From positions 10,583,001-10,647,000 of the forward strand of contig JAYKKT010000073.1 in NCBI GenBank assembly GCA_036023115.1: a stretch of 64,000 nucleotides of DNA, in the 5' to 3' direction. The notes beneath the pieces were generated by a model. The model ran no database searches and had not been told where the DNA came from. It worked only from the letters and a program-made list of their open reading frames with translations. Positions 47,372 through 58,291 of the stretch are shown piece after piece. Origin of the DNA: Brasenia schreberi. Its lineage: Eukaryota > Streptophyta > Magnoliopsida > Nymphaeales > Cabombaceae. The number at the start of each line of letters is the position of its first letter. Position 1 is the stretch's first letter. The position numbers and the translations under genes were made by a program.

Positions 47372-49801
47372 AAAATCACGGATTTCGAACTATAAACACA
47401 CACACATAGAATGTTGAATGCTGATAGAAGAAATGCATCGTCGGACTTCACTATACCTGATTTTGGCTTCTTATTTTAATATATAGAGATCTTCAAATGT
47501 TGTAGAAGGCAAAGGCAGGTGAAACTGAGGCAGATTAGCAGTGAGAAGATATTGAAGAGGGTTTGGGGTTTGTTCGCCGCCATTAATGGCCTTACCTCGC
47601 AAGATCCCACTGAAGGATCGGCCTCTCTCTCTCTACTATTGCTTTATCGGCTTGACACTTTGGTTCAAAGTATTGTGTCCGTATCATATAAGATGTGTAT
47701 GTATGTTCTTAAGCTCCCGAAGCTTAAATAGAGCGGGAGTAGCTCCCGCGAGTTAAATACAGTGAAGAAAAAGGGCAAGGACTGTTCTCAATGATGCTGA
47801 TGGTGTGGCTCACAGATGACTCGTCACCAGAACCCATATTTTGTAACTCAGTTACTCCACTTTGTAAACAAAAAATAGGGGGTGGAATTGATTGACTGTG
47901 AACTCGATTGTTTTGCGCGATCGGTAAAGGAAAACCCGAAGAGAGGAATTACTCACCAAAAAATGGGGATCTCTCCGTCCGGTCCTTCCTACACTAGAAT
48001 GGAATCCCTGATTTCTCAAACAAGGCTCGGAGGTGAGGCTTTTGGTTTTTACATTGATGAATTTCTGTTTGGAATCGATCAAATGTGAGATTTACTGATT
48101 GATTGGAAAGCATCAAGGTTGATGGGAGAGGGACGCAGAATTGAAAAATAAAAAGGAAAAGGAAAACTTTTACCACCGTTCTCATCGATATTTGTGTGTT
48201 TGAAAAGCTTTGCATTACTTTGAGATGTTGTTTTACCTTTAGTATTAAAATATGTATCAAGTTTTGATGTACCAAAATTTGGGCAATTTATCATTTCAAA
48301 TTGCACTCGTAATTTTTTTCTTCAATCTTACTTTACCAGAGAATGAGATGTAGGCTATTTTGTTGTTCAACTCTTACATTACCCAGAATGCTTATCCAAC
48401 TATTTCATACCATCAAAAGTAGTCACAGGACCAGTGTACTCACAGCTTATGGCCATACGTGATCATGGTGTTGAGAAGTTATAAGACTTTTATAGTCATG
48501 TTGGCTCATGGTATTAATCCTTTTATAGGACATTGAGTGTCTACTAAAGTCATGAACATAATGGTCTCTAATGCCATGCCTGTTCGTGGTGTATGGTGGC
48601 ACTTTTTAAACAATACTTTGATGGGGTTTATGTGCTTCTAAGCTGCTTAATAGCTATGATCTACACTTTGAGTGTCTACTAAAGGTTCCGCCTAGCTTCT
48701 ATTTCATGAAGATGGGGGTTGAATCTGATTATCTTTAAGGGTCAACATAACTTAAACTTGCCAAAGAATGAGCATGGCAAAGAGAAACTATCAATTTTCC
48801 TGTAAAAAGTACTCAATCTGAATGTTATTTTTGGTGGGTGCTTCAAATGAAGGTGTTTCCCTTTAATGCTCATGAAACAAATAAAGCAATACCTATAGTT
48901 ATGGTTCATACTTACAAAATTGGTTCGAAGCCCCGATAAGGAGGACTCCATCACCAACTGATATATACATTGTTAAAAGAATTGACATTTAATGAAAACT
49001 CTTAGGTAGATATCGTTTCTTCACATCCAAAAATCGAAATAGGTAAAAAAAATCAAACAGTAGATATTGTTCAATGGGGGCGATGGTGGAACTTCTCAGC
49101 TGGCCTTTTCTGTTCCTTTTTCACATGTACGGAAAATGAAACTTCTTCAAGCTGGGAACAGAAAATGGCAGGCAATCTGGGAGAGCCATGAATTTAACCT
49201 AGGGAGCTCGCCGTTTTCTTTCTTTGAATTGGATTTTGAACCCGATTAAGTTTTACACTCGTTACCAGCTAAATAATGCAACGTTTCCTCCCGTATTGAC
49301 GTTTTCTTTCTTTGAATTGGACCCAAAGGCTGAAGCCTACCACCACATACTGACATACTCCAAAGGCTGAAGCCTACCACCACATCGAAATTTCAATATT
49401 CCAATGGATAGTTTGTGTATCGGTATGGCAGTAAGTTCAGATGAAACTCATCTGGGTGCCACTATTATTTTTTTGTAACAATAAGTAATCTGGAGGCTTG
49501 AGTACTCACATTTACCCGTGGTGCAAGGGTGATATACGCACCAAATCATCATCCTACTTTCAGAGGGGAATTTGCAGTGCAAGGGTGATCAATCAATGGT
49601 CCTGAAATATCTCTACTTTCAGGAAGGGAATTTGAGTTGCAAGGGTGACCAACCAAATCATCTACACGCGTGTCTGTGTATGTATGCCGCAATGCACAGA
49701 CCACATAATAGGGAAAGTTATTAAGCAGAAACAATTCATCTCAAACAACAAAGTTACATCTACAACAACAATTTTGGAAAGAGGGAGAGAGAGAGAGAGG
49801 C
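47372..49801. other. Stretch without a recognised gene, several short duplications
   Basis: Short frames at 47519-47731 and 47882-48088 (plus) and 48275-47994 (minus) match no family I know. A 26-bp phrase, CCAAAGGCTGAAGCCTACCA and onward, occurs at about 49322 and 49360. A phrase with CAAGGGTGA and CTACTTTCAG recurs imperfectly between 49510 and 49650. A CT-rich leader-like stretch lies near 47620. Confidence 0.4.
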
Positions 49802-49955
49802 ACCCATTAGCATCGCTGTCCAGATTGAAACCTTTAAGTGCACCGACTTGCGTCAGCGCTGACCTCCATTGTTCGACCTTGTTCTTGTGATCAGGGCTGT
49901 TTTCGTATTCTTGGAATGCTGCCTCAAATGGACCCTTCTGCTTTCTTATAGGAAT
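49802..49955 (-). pseudogene. TIR-domain exon fragment of a TNL-type resistance gene
   Basis: The minus strand reads RKQKGPFEAAFQEYENSPDH and then KVEQWRSALTQVGALKGFNL. This matches the C-terminal half of plant TIR domains (R-x-Q-x-G-F-x-AF, then V-x-W-R-x-AL-x-x-x-L-x-G). TIR domains act in intracellular immune receptors. The segment stops at a GT-containing site after an Asn-Gly, as TNL exon 1 usually does. Upstream, the conserved FYDVDPS stretch is missing and replaced by an SPIP sequence. No NB-ARC or LRR part is present. It is a fragment, not a working receptor. Confidence 0.8.
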
Positions 49956-50039
49956 CGGTGACACCCAAGAGTGCGTTGTATTAGTCGAGCCGCATAGGAG
50001 AGTGACTGAAGGAGAGTTGGCAGTCAGTGTTACCCCCTA

Positions 50040-50920
50040 TCGTGTCACTGACATAGAAGAGGGTGCACATTACCGTTGCTTTCCGAGAACAACTAGCGAT
50101 GCCGGCAGTGGCGTGGGGTTCGTTGGTTCGAGAGCTTGTAGAGGCACGAGAGCGCAAGGTGATGAAAATGAGGACTCCAAGTGTGGAGCATGCTTACAAC
50201 ATTTGCTGACCTCATCAACGAGGTCGAGCTTTAGAGGGGGAGGATTGTCACTCTGTGTTTTGGGATTCAGACTCCATTCCCAAATAGAGCTCTTGTGATG
50301 CGTGCTTCACTGGACCGTACATTTTAGCGTCGATGGTTGTGTGCAGATTTTGCACATAATATTTAGTGTGTTGAGCCATGAGGATGGTTGACATGGAGTC
50401 TCGTGGGATTTGGTTGAATTGGATTAGTGTGTTTTGAATCTTGAAGCTTGTATTGGTATCTAGATCCAAATAGGGGTTGTCTTGGATCTATTTTATAGTA
50501 TCCAAATTTAGGATCCAATAGGGTTTAGTGATGCATGTATGTAATCTTGCTTTAATGTATTTGAAATAGAGAGCCGTCTTCTTTTACCTTGAGTGGTTGT
50601 GAGAAGCTCGGAGGTCTACTGTGTTTCTTGTCTCCATGTGGAAAAAAACCTTCTTGTGCGCTTTTCATAGAAGGAGTTATTGGCATTTTTTAGTTAGTTG
50701 CTTGAAAAGCGGTCGTGCAATGCCATTACAGTCCACTCGTGTTTTTCACTGTCCAGATCGGATTTGTGATACCTTACGTACTACCTTAAAATAAGGACAG
50801 CTACTGTCAGCTTAAATTAAGGCTACTTTATAGTAGTCGGTAAGAAATCATTATGTGTAAACTCGTTCAAATTGGATACTTTGGATAATGTATTTTTTTT
50901 TGTAGGATACTTAATTGTCA
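50040..50920 (+). mobile_element. Possible 3' end of an LTR retrotransposon
   Basis: A purine-rich AGAGGGGGAGGAT stretch after a TAG stop (50232-50246) is followed by TGTCACTCTGTG, which has the form of a polypurine tract and LTR start. Upstream, a short broken frame reads like the end of a polyprotein. The following ~650 bp have LTR-like composition but no second LTR in the window and no clear CA end. Confidence 0.3.
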
Positions 50921-51041
50921 AGATATATATATATATATTTCAGTTTTTGTTTTTCAATCTCAAGAATTTATGCCCCTCAATCCAATTTGAGATTTGTTTG
51001 GATAGAGTTTGTATTTGAGTGGTTTGCATTCTCTACTCTCT

Positions 51042-51044
<3 letters not shown>

Positions 51045-51118
<74 letters not shown>
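51045..51118. repeat. (TA)n microsatellite
   Basis: About 37 TA units. A smaller AT run is at 50923-50939. The apparent coding frames across it (Tyr-Ile repeats) are artefacts. Confidence 0.97.
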
Positions 51119-51120
<2 letters not shown>

Positions 51121-51325
51121 GAAGCACATATATTAAACACACGTGAATTAATGAAAACAAAGTCAAGGTTCACACGAACTGATCAAGAACACACTGTTCA
51201 TGATCAGCATAGTTAAGGTAATAAACCAAAGATAAACAAACAAGAATTGAGTCAGTAAAGACTATCTACATTCCTGTTGATGGGTTTAATTACAAGTTTT
51301 ACTCAATCTTAAGGTTCACCCAGTA

Positions 51326-51330
51326 CTTAT
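51326..51330 (+). repeat. 5-bp target-site duplication (left)
   Basis: CTTAT directly before the 5' LTR, repeated at 55675-55679. Confidence 0.9.
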
Positions 51331-51667
51331 TGTTGAAGAATATGCTTATCTAGTGTTCTTTGTGTTAGTTTTATAATTTTTGATATTTTTAGGTATTATT
51401 GTACTTGCCCGAAATACTAGGGCATTTTGGTAATTTTCTGTATTAGGGGTATTTTGGTCATTTTGGTCAATTTTCATTTTACAGCTCCTTATATAAGGGC
51501 TAGTAGGTTGTATTAGGAAGTGAGGTTGTGTGTAAGAAAGAGTTGAAAAGAGGGAGGGGCGGCCTCCATTGGAGTTAAAACAGCTCCTTAAATCCCTCAT
51601 GTTTTCTCCTTAATATTAGTCTTATTTTGTGTTTTAATCTTCTGCAATACTACTCTGAATTTCAACA
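51331..51667 (+). repeat. 5' LTR, 337 bp
   Basis: It starts TGTTGAA and ends TTCAACA, a 7-bp inverted terminus. A TATATAAGGGC promoter motif lies near 51489. Confidence 0.95.
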
Positions 51668-51679
51668 TGTATCATAGCC
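51668..51679 (+). other. Primer-binding site, initiator-Met tRNA type
   Basis: TGTATCATAGCC begins immediately after the LTR and is a slightly mutated version of TGGTATCAGAGC, the site used by most plant Copia and many Gypsy elements. Confidence 0.75.
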
Positions 51680-51929
51680 ATAAATAGTAAAAATCGTGGC
51701 CTATAAGAGTCGCTGAAGGTGAAGGAGATAAAAGAGGTTGAAGCACTGTAGAGGAAAGAATGAAAAAAGTTTAAGCGAGGAAACAAAGGATGATAGCAGG
51801 AGCAGCTTCTTGATAGAGAAATGAGGACAGCGAGAATGGAGGAGCTCAAGATGCTCTTTAGATAAAGTCTAAACTATCAACTGCGGGTGAAAATTTTTAA
51901 ATAGATTGAGTCTAGCTACGAAGGTGAGA

Positions 51930-53150
51930 AATTTATAAACTACTAAGAAAGGGATTTGCTTTATCAACTTCTTTAAAGGATGAAAACAAGCCTAATGGTA
52001 TAGCATCCAGTTTTAGAATTGTAAAATGCTTTGAAATACCAAAGAAAATTAGTAAGCTTGATGCAGTAAAGATTCTAAAAGGACAAGCTATGAACAAAAA
52101 CTGGCTGTCGAAGATGATATTTAGTATGATGATGACATGGCAAATGAGGTGTCCAGGGTTGAAGATGTTAATAGTGATGAAGATGAAGGCATTGATAATG
52201 TTGAAGATGATTCTAATGTCAGGAGTTATCAAGATGATTCTGATGATACGATGAAGGTGATGGTGGTCCTGCAGATGTATATCTTAGACTTTCAAGAGCA
52301 TTCTAATATCAAAATTTATCAAGATGATGATACGATGAAGATTATGGTGGCCCATTTATGAAGCTGAAGTTGGATTTGTACAAAAGAAAGAAGAATCGGC
52401 ACTAGTTTGTATTGTATGCAGTTTTGGATATTGTTCAGGACCACGCAGGAATTGTTCAAGCCAACTACAATTTCCAAGGCAATTCATTGCCTGCTAATGT
52501 GTTTAACAATTACATAAGGTGGCTACATTTATTATGTTGCGCGGGAAATTTAAAGGTGTGAAGACTATGGTGGTTGCCTTTATTGGATTTGGCTATATTT
52601 ATTAGATTTGACAGCACAATTATTACATATGGCAGCTGGATTTATTGAGCTTTAAATGTTAAAGGTATTACAGGTGCTGTGTTGTGGTGTTTGTATTGTG
52701 AATTAACTGTTGCAATAAATACGTTGGGAAAGGAATATAAAGAAGAATCGTAGGATTGCATGGAGAACATAAGAGGCAATTAAAGTTAGGTCCTTCAGGC
52801 AATTAAAGTTAGCTCCTCCGTTATTTGCTAACTTCATTTATCTCGTATTTCTAGGCAAGCTTCTAATGCTACAATGAATCAAGAGTGGAACATATAACAT
52901 ATACAATTACCCTGTCAAAGAATATGAGAAGGTTCTTGAAATGGAAGAATTACAAGCTGCGGATGATGTTGATGATGAAGAAGATGCGGATAAAGAGGAA
53001 GTAGAATATGTTAAGGCTGATATAGATAAACTGGAAGATATGGAGGATTTTGACGTTACACCATGGGACGATGATGACATGCCCGATGAAGCTGCTGGTG
53101 GGAGCGATGAAGATGATGATGGAGGAGCAAATGTGAAGAGACTTTGAACA
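51930..53150 (+). pseudogene. Acidic host-like coding segments inside the LTR element
   Basis: Plus-strand frames at about 51930-52130, 52137-52361, 52350-52540 and 52941-53147 look coding but are broken by stops and frame changes. The first reads GIASSFRIVKCFEIPKKISK. The second and fourth are extremely rich in Asp and Glu, the fourth with DFDVTPWDDDDMPDEAAGG. They do not look like gag or pol. Their composition suggests one or more nuclear host proteins, but I cannot name them. Confidence 0.45.
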
Positions 53151-53445
53151 GATCAAGGTGGCTGGTGTTACTGAGAGCTCTTGCTACTATAACCTTTGCT
53201 GTGAAAAGTGATGAAAACACAAATATTGTATTGAATGTTCTCTGACAAGTTTCTTCTTACAAAGCTCTGCATCCAAATAAGGCCTCTGAAATCCGTGAAC
53301 CAAATTATGAAGCTAGGATGGTTGCATTTGATATAAACGTGGCTGCATTTAAAGAATGGGAGCTTATTTAAAGGCAGATTTAATAAGGTGGTTGCTTTGA
53401 TATAAATGCTTCTTAATGGAAAAGTGGTTGCATTTAAAGAATGGG

Positions 53446-53873
53446 AGTTGCAGTTATTGAAAGATGGAAAAGTGCATAGATATTGGGATATCTTCAAGAA
53501 AACAGTGAGTGGTCTGATTGGCAAACTAATGTGTTGCTGAAACGTAATGCTGTGGAAAATATCTACCAATGGGCATGCGGGAGCCCAAATGCACTGCAAG
53601 ATCGAACAAGGGTCTGTGATGATGATGACTTTCGAGACAGAGATTTTTGATGTTGCAGTTTTAGCAACTATCTTAAGCCAAGCATTTCGTTATGGCATTT
53701 ATGTCAATGATGATATTGAAGAGGCTCAGGGATCCCTCGAGCGAGACAATGAGGATGTTTATTTTGATGATGAGTCTGCGGAAGTAGTCATCTCTTCTCT
53801 CAAGCTTGGGGATGACCATGACAATGGGTCCCTCTTTATAAATTCCAATTGGTTTGCTTTTGAAGATGATTGA
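53446..53873 (+). pseudogene. SIT4-phosphatase-associated (SAPS) family protein segment captured by the LTR element
   Basis: The first frame reads EWSDWQTNVLLKRNAVENIY and DDDDFRDRDF. After a one-base shift near 53646 a second frame reads LSQAFRYGIYVNDDIEEAQG, then DVYFDDESAEVVISSL and LFINSNWFAFEDD. I recognise this as the conserved C-terminal part of plant SAPS proteins, regulatory subunits of PP6/SIT4-type phosphatases. About 140 residues are contiguous. The frame is then cut by TGA at 53871, with family-like sequence just beyond. No phosphatase-binding N-terminal repeats are seen. The sequence is a decayed copy, not a functional gene. Confidence 0.85.
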
Positions 53874-54664
53874 GCTGCTATTGAGCGGATGAACATTCAA
53901 CTGGTACATGACTCTATTCTAGCTGAAAAATTCATTCATGGGGCTTGCCTCTTAGATAAATCACGTGTACAACAGTTAATGATGTGGGCTCCTGCCATCT
54001 TGACAAAACCAACAATTATTGAAATTATGGACTGCACGTATTGGAAAGGGGTGAATTAAGTGCAGTAATAGGCTGGCGGCTGCAGTAATATATTGGAAAG
54101 AGGAGTGTTAAGTGCATTTATTATTCTTTGTATTAAAGTAATAAGGATTGAATTAAGTGTAGTAATATTGGAAAGGTGGTTGCACTCTTTGTATTTCCAA
54201 GAAAAGAAGGGAATCTGAGATGGTTGCATTTATTACATATGGCGGTTGAAATTAAGTGCATATGGTGGCTGCACTTATTAGAATGTAGGTTGGCGGCTGC
54301 ATTTATTTGAGCAGTAATGGGAATGGACTTTAATGACGAGGATGGTGGATTTGCCCCAGATCGTGTGCTTGGTGATAAGAAAAGAATTTATTTTAAGTGA
54401 TTCTGCATATGGTGAGAAGCATGTTAAGATGAAAATGAGTAGCTTTTGTTGAAAAGCGTGTGTGTGCAGTCAAGTGTTTGATGAAATGTTTAAGAGAAAA
54501 GTTTACTTGCACATGAAGTGTTCGATGAAATGCTCTAGAAGGAGATGATGAATATGAACATCAAGTGTTTGAGAAAATGTTTAAGAGAATTGGAAAATTC
54601 TGATGAAATTTGCAGTCATGAGAATTTTCAAAATGTGTGTTACAGCCAAAGTAATTGCTTATGA

Positions 54665-55140
54665 TGTTGTTACAGCTAGGATGACTTATTTAATGTTATT
54701 ACAGTTAGGAAGCTGCTTTGATGTTGTTACAGTTAGGATGGCTGATTTGATGTTGTTACAGTCATGATGATTGCTTTGATGATGTTACAACCAAGATGGC
54801 TGCTTTTATGATATTACACCAAGGATGACTGCTTTGATGTTGTTATAGCCAGGATGGCTGCTTTGATATTGTTATAGTCAGGATAGTTGCTTTGATGTTG
54901 TTACAGTTAGGATAACTGATTTGATGTTGTTACAACCAAGATGACTGCTTTGATTATGTTACAGCAAGGATGGCTGCTTTGATGTTATTGTAGACAGGAT
55001 GGCTGCTTTGATGTTGTTACAACCAGGATGGCTGCTTTGATGTTGTTACAGCTAGGATAGTTGATTTGATGATGTTACAGCCAGGATGGTTGAGTTGTTG
55101 TTACAACTATGAAGGCTGAGTTTATGTTGTTAAAGCCAAT
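54665..55140 (+). repeat. 29-bp minisatellite with hairpin units inside the LTR element
   Basis: About 16 diverged copies of GATGTTGTTACAGCCAGGAT plus GGCTGCTTT lie head to tail. The consensus contains CAGCCA-GGA-TGGCTG, a 6-bp inverted repeat around three bases. Many copies have changes in one or both arms. The array decays into unrelated sequence near 55140, about 200 bp before the polypurine tract. Confidence 0.9.
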
Positions 55141-55329
55141 AATACTGAGTTGATTTTAAAGCCAAAGATGATGTTTGTGATGATAAGCCAGAAAGGCTAA
55201 GTTGAAGATATTTTTAGCCAAAGAAGCTGTTGAAGATCATATCAGTGATGAAACAGATGAAGAATGTTGCAAACAGATATAAAGATTTTTTGGCAAGTTT
55301 GGAGTTCGAAGTATCTCACTCCCAACTTG

Positions 55330-55336
55330 AGGGAGG
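55330..55336 (+). other. Polypurine tract
   Basis: The purine-rich AGGGAGG, preceded by CCCAACTTG, ends directly at the 3' LTR. The CAACTTGAGGG context is typical of plant Copia-like elements. Confidence 0.75.
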
Positions 55337-55674
55337 TGTTGAAGAATATGCTTATCTAGTATTCTTTGTGTTAGTTTTATAATTTCTTATGTTTTTAGGT
55401 ATTATTGTACTTGCCCGAAATATAAGGGGTATTTTGGTAATTTTCTGTAATAGGGGTATTTTGATCATTTTGGTCAATTTCTGTTTGACAACTCCTTATA
55501 TAAGGGCTGGTAGATTGTATTAGGAAGTGAGGTTGTGTATAATAAAGAGTGGAGAAGAGGGAGGTGTGGCCTCCATTGGAGGTCTGTCCCTTCCTTCAAT
55601 CCCTCATGTTTCCTCCTTAATATTAGTCTTATTTTGTGTTTTAATCTTCTGCAATAATACTATGAATTTCAACA
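55337..55674 (+). repeat. 3' LTR, 338 bp
   Basis: Collinear with 51331-51667 over its full length, with the same TGTTGAA...TTCAACA ends. An AATAAAG polyadenylation-type motif lies near 55540. Confidence 0.95.
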
Positions 55675-55679
55675 CTTAT
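55675..55679 (+). repeat. 5-bp target-site duplication (right)
   Basis: CTTAT directly after the 3' LTR. Confidence 0.9.
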
Positions 55680-56256
55680 CACAAAGAAAAAAAATTCTGT
55701 TCAAGCTACAAAGGAAAATCCTAAGCCGAAATGTCTCCAAAATTTATCGGAAAATAAAGATCTCTCTTTTAAGAGGGTTTAAACTTTTGTAATCAGTTCC
55801 GCTTCTATATAGAGAAAGGCCGCATTGGCTTCGCCGACAGCCAGTTTAAAAGTCAGTTTGACCTTTAACCATGAATATCCATAAGGAAATAAACAAGTAT
55901 AAGCAGAAGCACTATTACAAATTTTTTCTCATTGAGCTTATTTGGGTCAGATCACAGTAACAAGTCCAAAATTAACACCAGTTTGGGCTAAATCTAGCCC
56001 AGCTAGGATTTTTTTTTTTCGTATAATGCGGACCTTAGGTATCAAATTCATGGCCTTCAACTTGTAAGTTGACCTCCAAGTCAGATGAGCCGTTGCTATT
56101 TGTGACCCTAGTTAAGATCTTCGCTATGATCCATTAGATGCAAACTGTATTATTGAAGCATTTGCGTGTTGGTACGTGCGAACTGTGGCTTGCCCATCAT
56201 CTAGGTCTGATACGTGAGGTACACACAATACCTATTCCATTGTTCCAATAAAATTT
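55680..56256. other. Spacer without recognisable genes
   Basis: No open frame or repeat of note. Confidence 0.6.
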
Positions 56257-57185
56257 CACTATTCATATGCACACAGCCTTTTTACTATTCACACACTTTT
56301 TTACTATGATTTTGACTTTTATTCTCTTAAATTTTAAAAATTCCCATGATACCCCTTTATCGTTTGAACTCTCTATGAGAGTTTCCACTTGACCACTGAT
56401 CATCCCATACTATTCTTGAGCGACTCACAACTCAAAGCATGATCCAATGCATGATACCTCACTATTGATTGTCCCATAATGCTTCGGATCCGACCTAAAA
56501 AGAAAGAGAAAGAAGAAAAAAGAGGAAGAAGAAGAGGAGAAAAAAGAAGACAAAAAGAAAGAATGAGACCGATTTGAAGACAGTTTCAACAATTTTTAGA
56601 GGTATATTGTTGATTTCACATATTTTTTATGGATTATTTGATGTATTCATTTCATTTTTAGCTAAAATACCAACTAAAAAGTGACGTCTAGTTTTTGACT
56701 TGAGATGCGATACAGACATGCCTTCATATTGGAGAGATGCGTATGTGTTGTAGGTCTTGTTGGTAGGAGACACGGCTCAGCCATGTTTCTATGTTCGTAG
56801 GGGATGTGGTGGAGCCACATCGGGTGATGTTTGTAAAAATATACTCATGTGTTTTTTTATTCTTCTTCCTCTTTTTGTTCTTGATTTTTATTATTCTTCT
56901 TTTTCTTTTTTTGTTGTTACTAATTTTGTTTTCTCATTTCGGTTTTCTTGTTCTTGATTGTCCTTCTTTTTTCTTCTTTTTTTCTATTGAGATTCATAAG
57001 AATATTATTGTTCATATGCAAAGAAGGCAACAATGAGAAAAAATGAATCTCGGTTGCCGGAGTAAAGAGAAGAAAATGCTAAAATTGGGTGTGGAGAGGA
57101 GAGAGAAAGTGTTGAGAGGTTATTTTTATATTTTTGAAAAAAAAGTATATAGATAGTAAAAAAGGGTGTGCAAATAGTAATCCTC
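56257..57185. mobile_element. Possible non-autonomous TIR transposon (~0.93 kb)
   Basis: The ends are imperfect inverted repeats of about 50 bp built from ACTATTC, GCACAC and CCTTTTTACTAT phrases. An 8-bp TAAAATTT flanks both sides (56249-56256 and 57186-57193). Similar ends occur on Mutator-like and hAT-like plant elements. The interior is T-rich and has no transposase. The flanking 8-mer is AT-rich and could match by chance. Confidence 0.45.
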
Positions 57186-57193
57186 TAAAATTT

Positions 57194-58291
57194 TGAGGAA
57201 TATACCATTTTTCAATAAAAAGAACTCACTTTCGAATCAATATATAGTAAAATAATGGAGAGTTCCAGGTAAATTGGTTCAGTACCAGCTTTGGTTCCAA
57301 TTTGAGTCCTAAATCACTCAAAAACAAAGAAAAGATTAAAAATTAAATTTCAAAATTTAAAAAGATATGAAACCGGCAGTTTGAAACTCAAACTGAACTG
57401 GTGGTCTCTAGTTCTGGGTGCTGCTCCTGGCCCAGTTTGATCGGTTCCAGTTGTAGCTGGTTTCAGGCTCGGGTGAGTTCCGGTTGAAACAGTCAGGCGG
57501 CCATGTCTATGACTCTGCGCGTGCATGTGTGTATTTGTTAATTTGATTTTACATGATCTGTCATACCCCAACCTAGTTCCAAAATAAATAAAAAACGATA
57601 TCTGATATGCCAGATTCTTAAACATCCATATCACAAGTTTCACTATACATATGCTGGTGTCCAGTACTAATTGTCAGTTTACAAGATAAACCCTCTAGGA
57701 TCTGCCAACATTTGGTCATTACAGATTAAAACTTTACCATATGCTAGTATTGAATGGGGGGGATACTTCGTGTTCAAGGTCATACCAATGCAGCGTAATT
57801 TCGTGCTTGCGTAAAAAGCAGGTCAACTCGAACAACACCCAGCTTTCATCATGTCACGGTGGGTGGACGCGAACATGGGCTTTTCATATTATGTTCGTGC
57901 CAGGTCCTATATTGCCTGCCTAGTATTGACATCAAAGTTACGGTGCACAAGAAACTGGCAAACGGTTTTGTACTGCACAATCATAAGGAATCAAAAGCTT
58001 TATTCATGATGACAGCCTAGATCGGATGGGAGGTTTACACCAACCATGCAATTAATATCTGCACCAAACAAGAGCCATAATACATGTCAGACTCGGCCAA
58101 TAAATTCCGTCAAAATTATAGCTGCAACTAAATGCAAAAGACGACTTGGTTCCGATTGACCGGCGATTAAATTCTTCCCATCAAACCCACCTAACTAGCA
58201 TCTTATCTCTTCTCTTAAATACCCCCCCCCCCCCCCCCCCAACTCTCTCTCAGCCTGCACTTCACTGTTTTGTTTGATTTGTTGATTGGTG
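57194..58291 (+). promoter_or_regulatory. Upstream region and leader of the fatty-acid-binding gene
   Basis: No other gene is visible here. The last 100 bases include a run of 19 C at 58222-58240 followed by CT-rich sequence and the start codon. Transcription probably starts in this part. I cannot place a TATA box with confidence. Confidence 0.4.
58222..58240 (+). repeat. Homopolymer of 19 C in the gene leader region
   Basis: A pure C run about 50 bases before the start codon, preceded by AAATA and followed by AACTCTCTCTC. It could be a real polymorphic tract, or its length could be a sequencing artefact. Confidence 0.9.

Larger units (their letters stand above)
51331..55674 (+). mobile_element. 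Non-autonomous LTR retrotransposon carrying host gene sequence
   Basis: The structure is complete: TSD CTTAT, 337-bp LTR, primer-binding site, 3.67-kb interior, polypurine tract, 338-bp LTR, TSD CTTAT. The two LTRs differ by roughly a tenth of positions by eye, so the insertion is old. No gag, protease, RT, RNase H or integrase is recognisable. Instead the interior has a segment of a SIT4-phosphatase-associated (SAPS) protein gene at 53446-53873, further unidentified acidic coding-like pieces at 51930-53150, and a 29-bp minisatellite at 54665-55140. The best-known comparison is gene transduction by the maize Bs1 LTR element. Mobilisation would have needed enzymes from another element. Confidence 0.9.

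Noticed and set aside
50915..51216. Open frames with long Tyr-Ile repeats
   Set aside because: They are produced by the (TA)n microsatellite.
52941..53147. Small intact acidic-protein gene
   Set aside because: It sits inside the LTR element between broken frames in the same orientation and is better explained as part of a decayed captured segment.
54665..55140. CRISPR-like array
   Set aside because: The units are contiguous and diverged with no unique spacers, and the host is a plant. It is a minisatellite.
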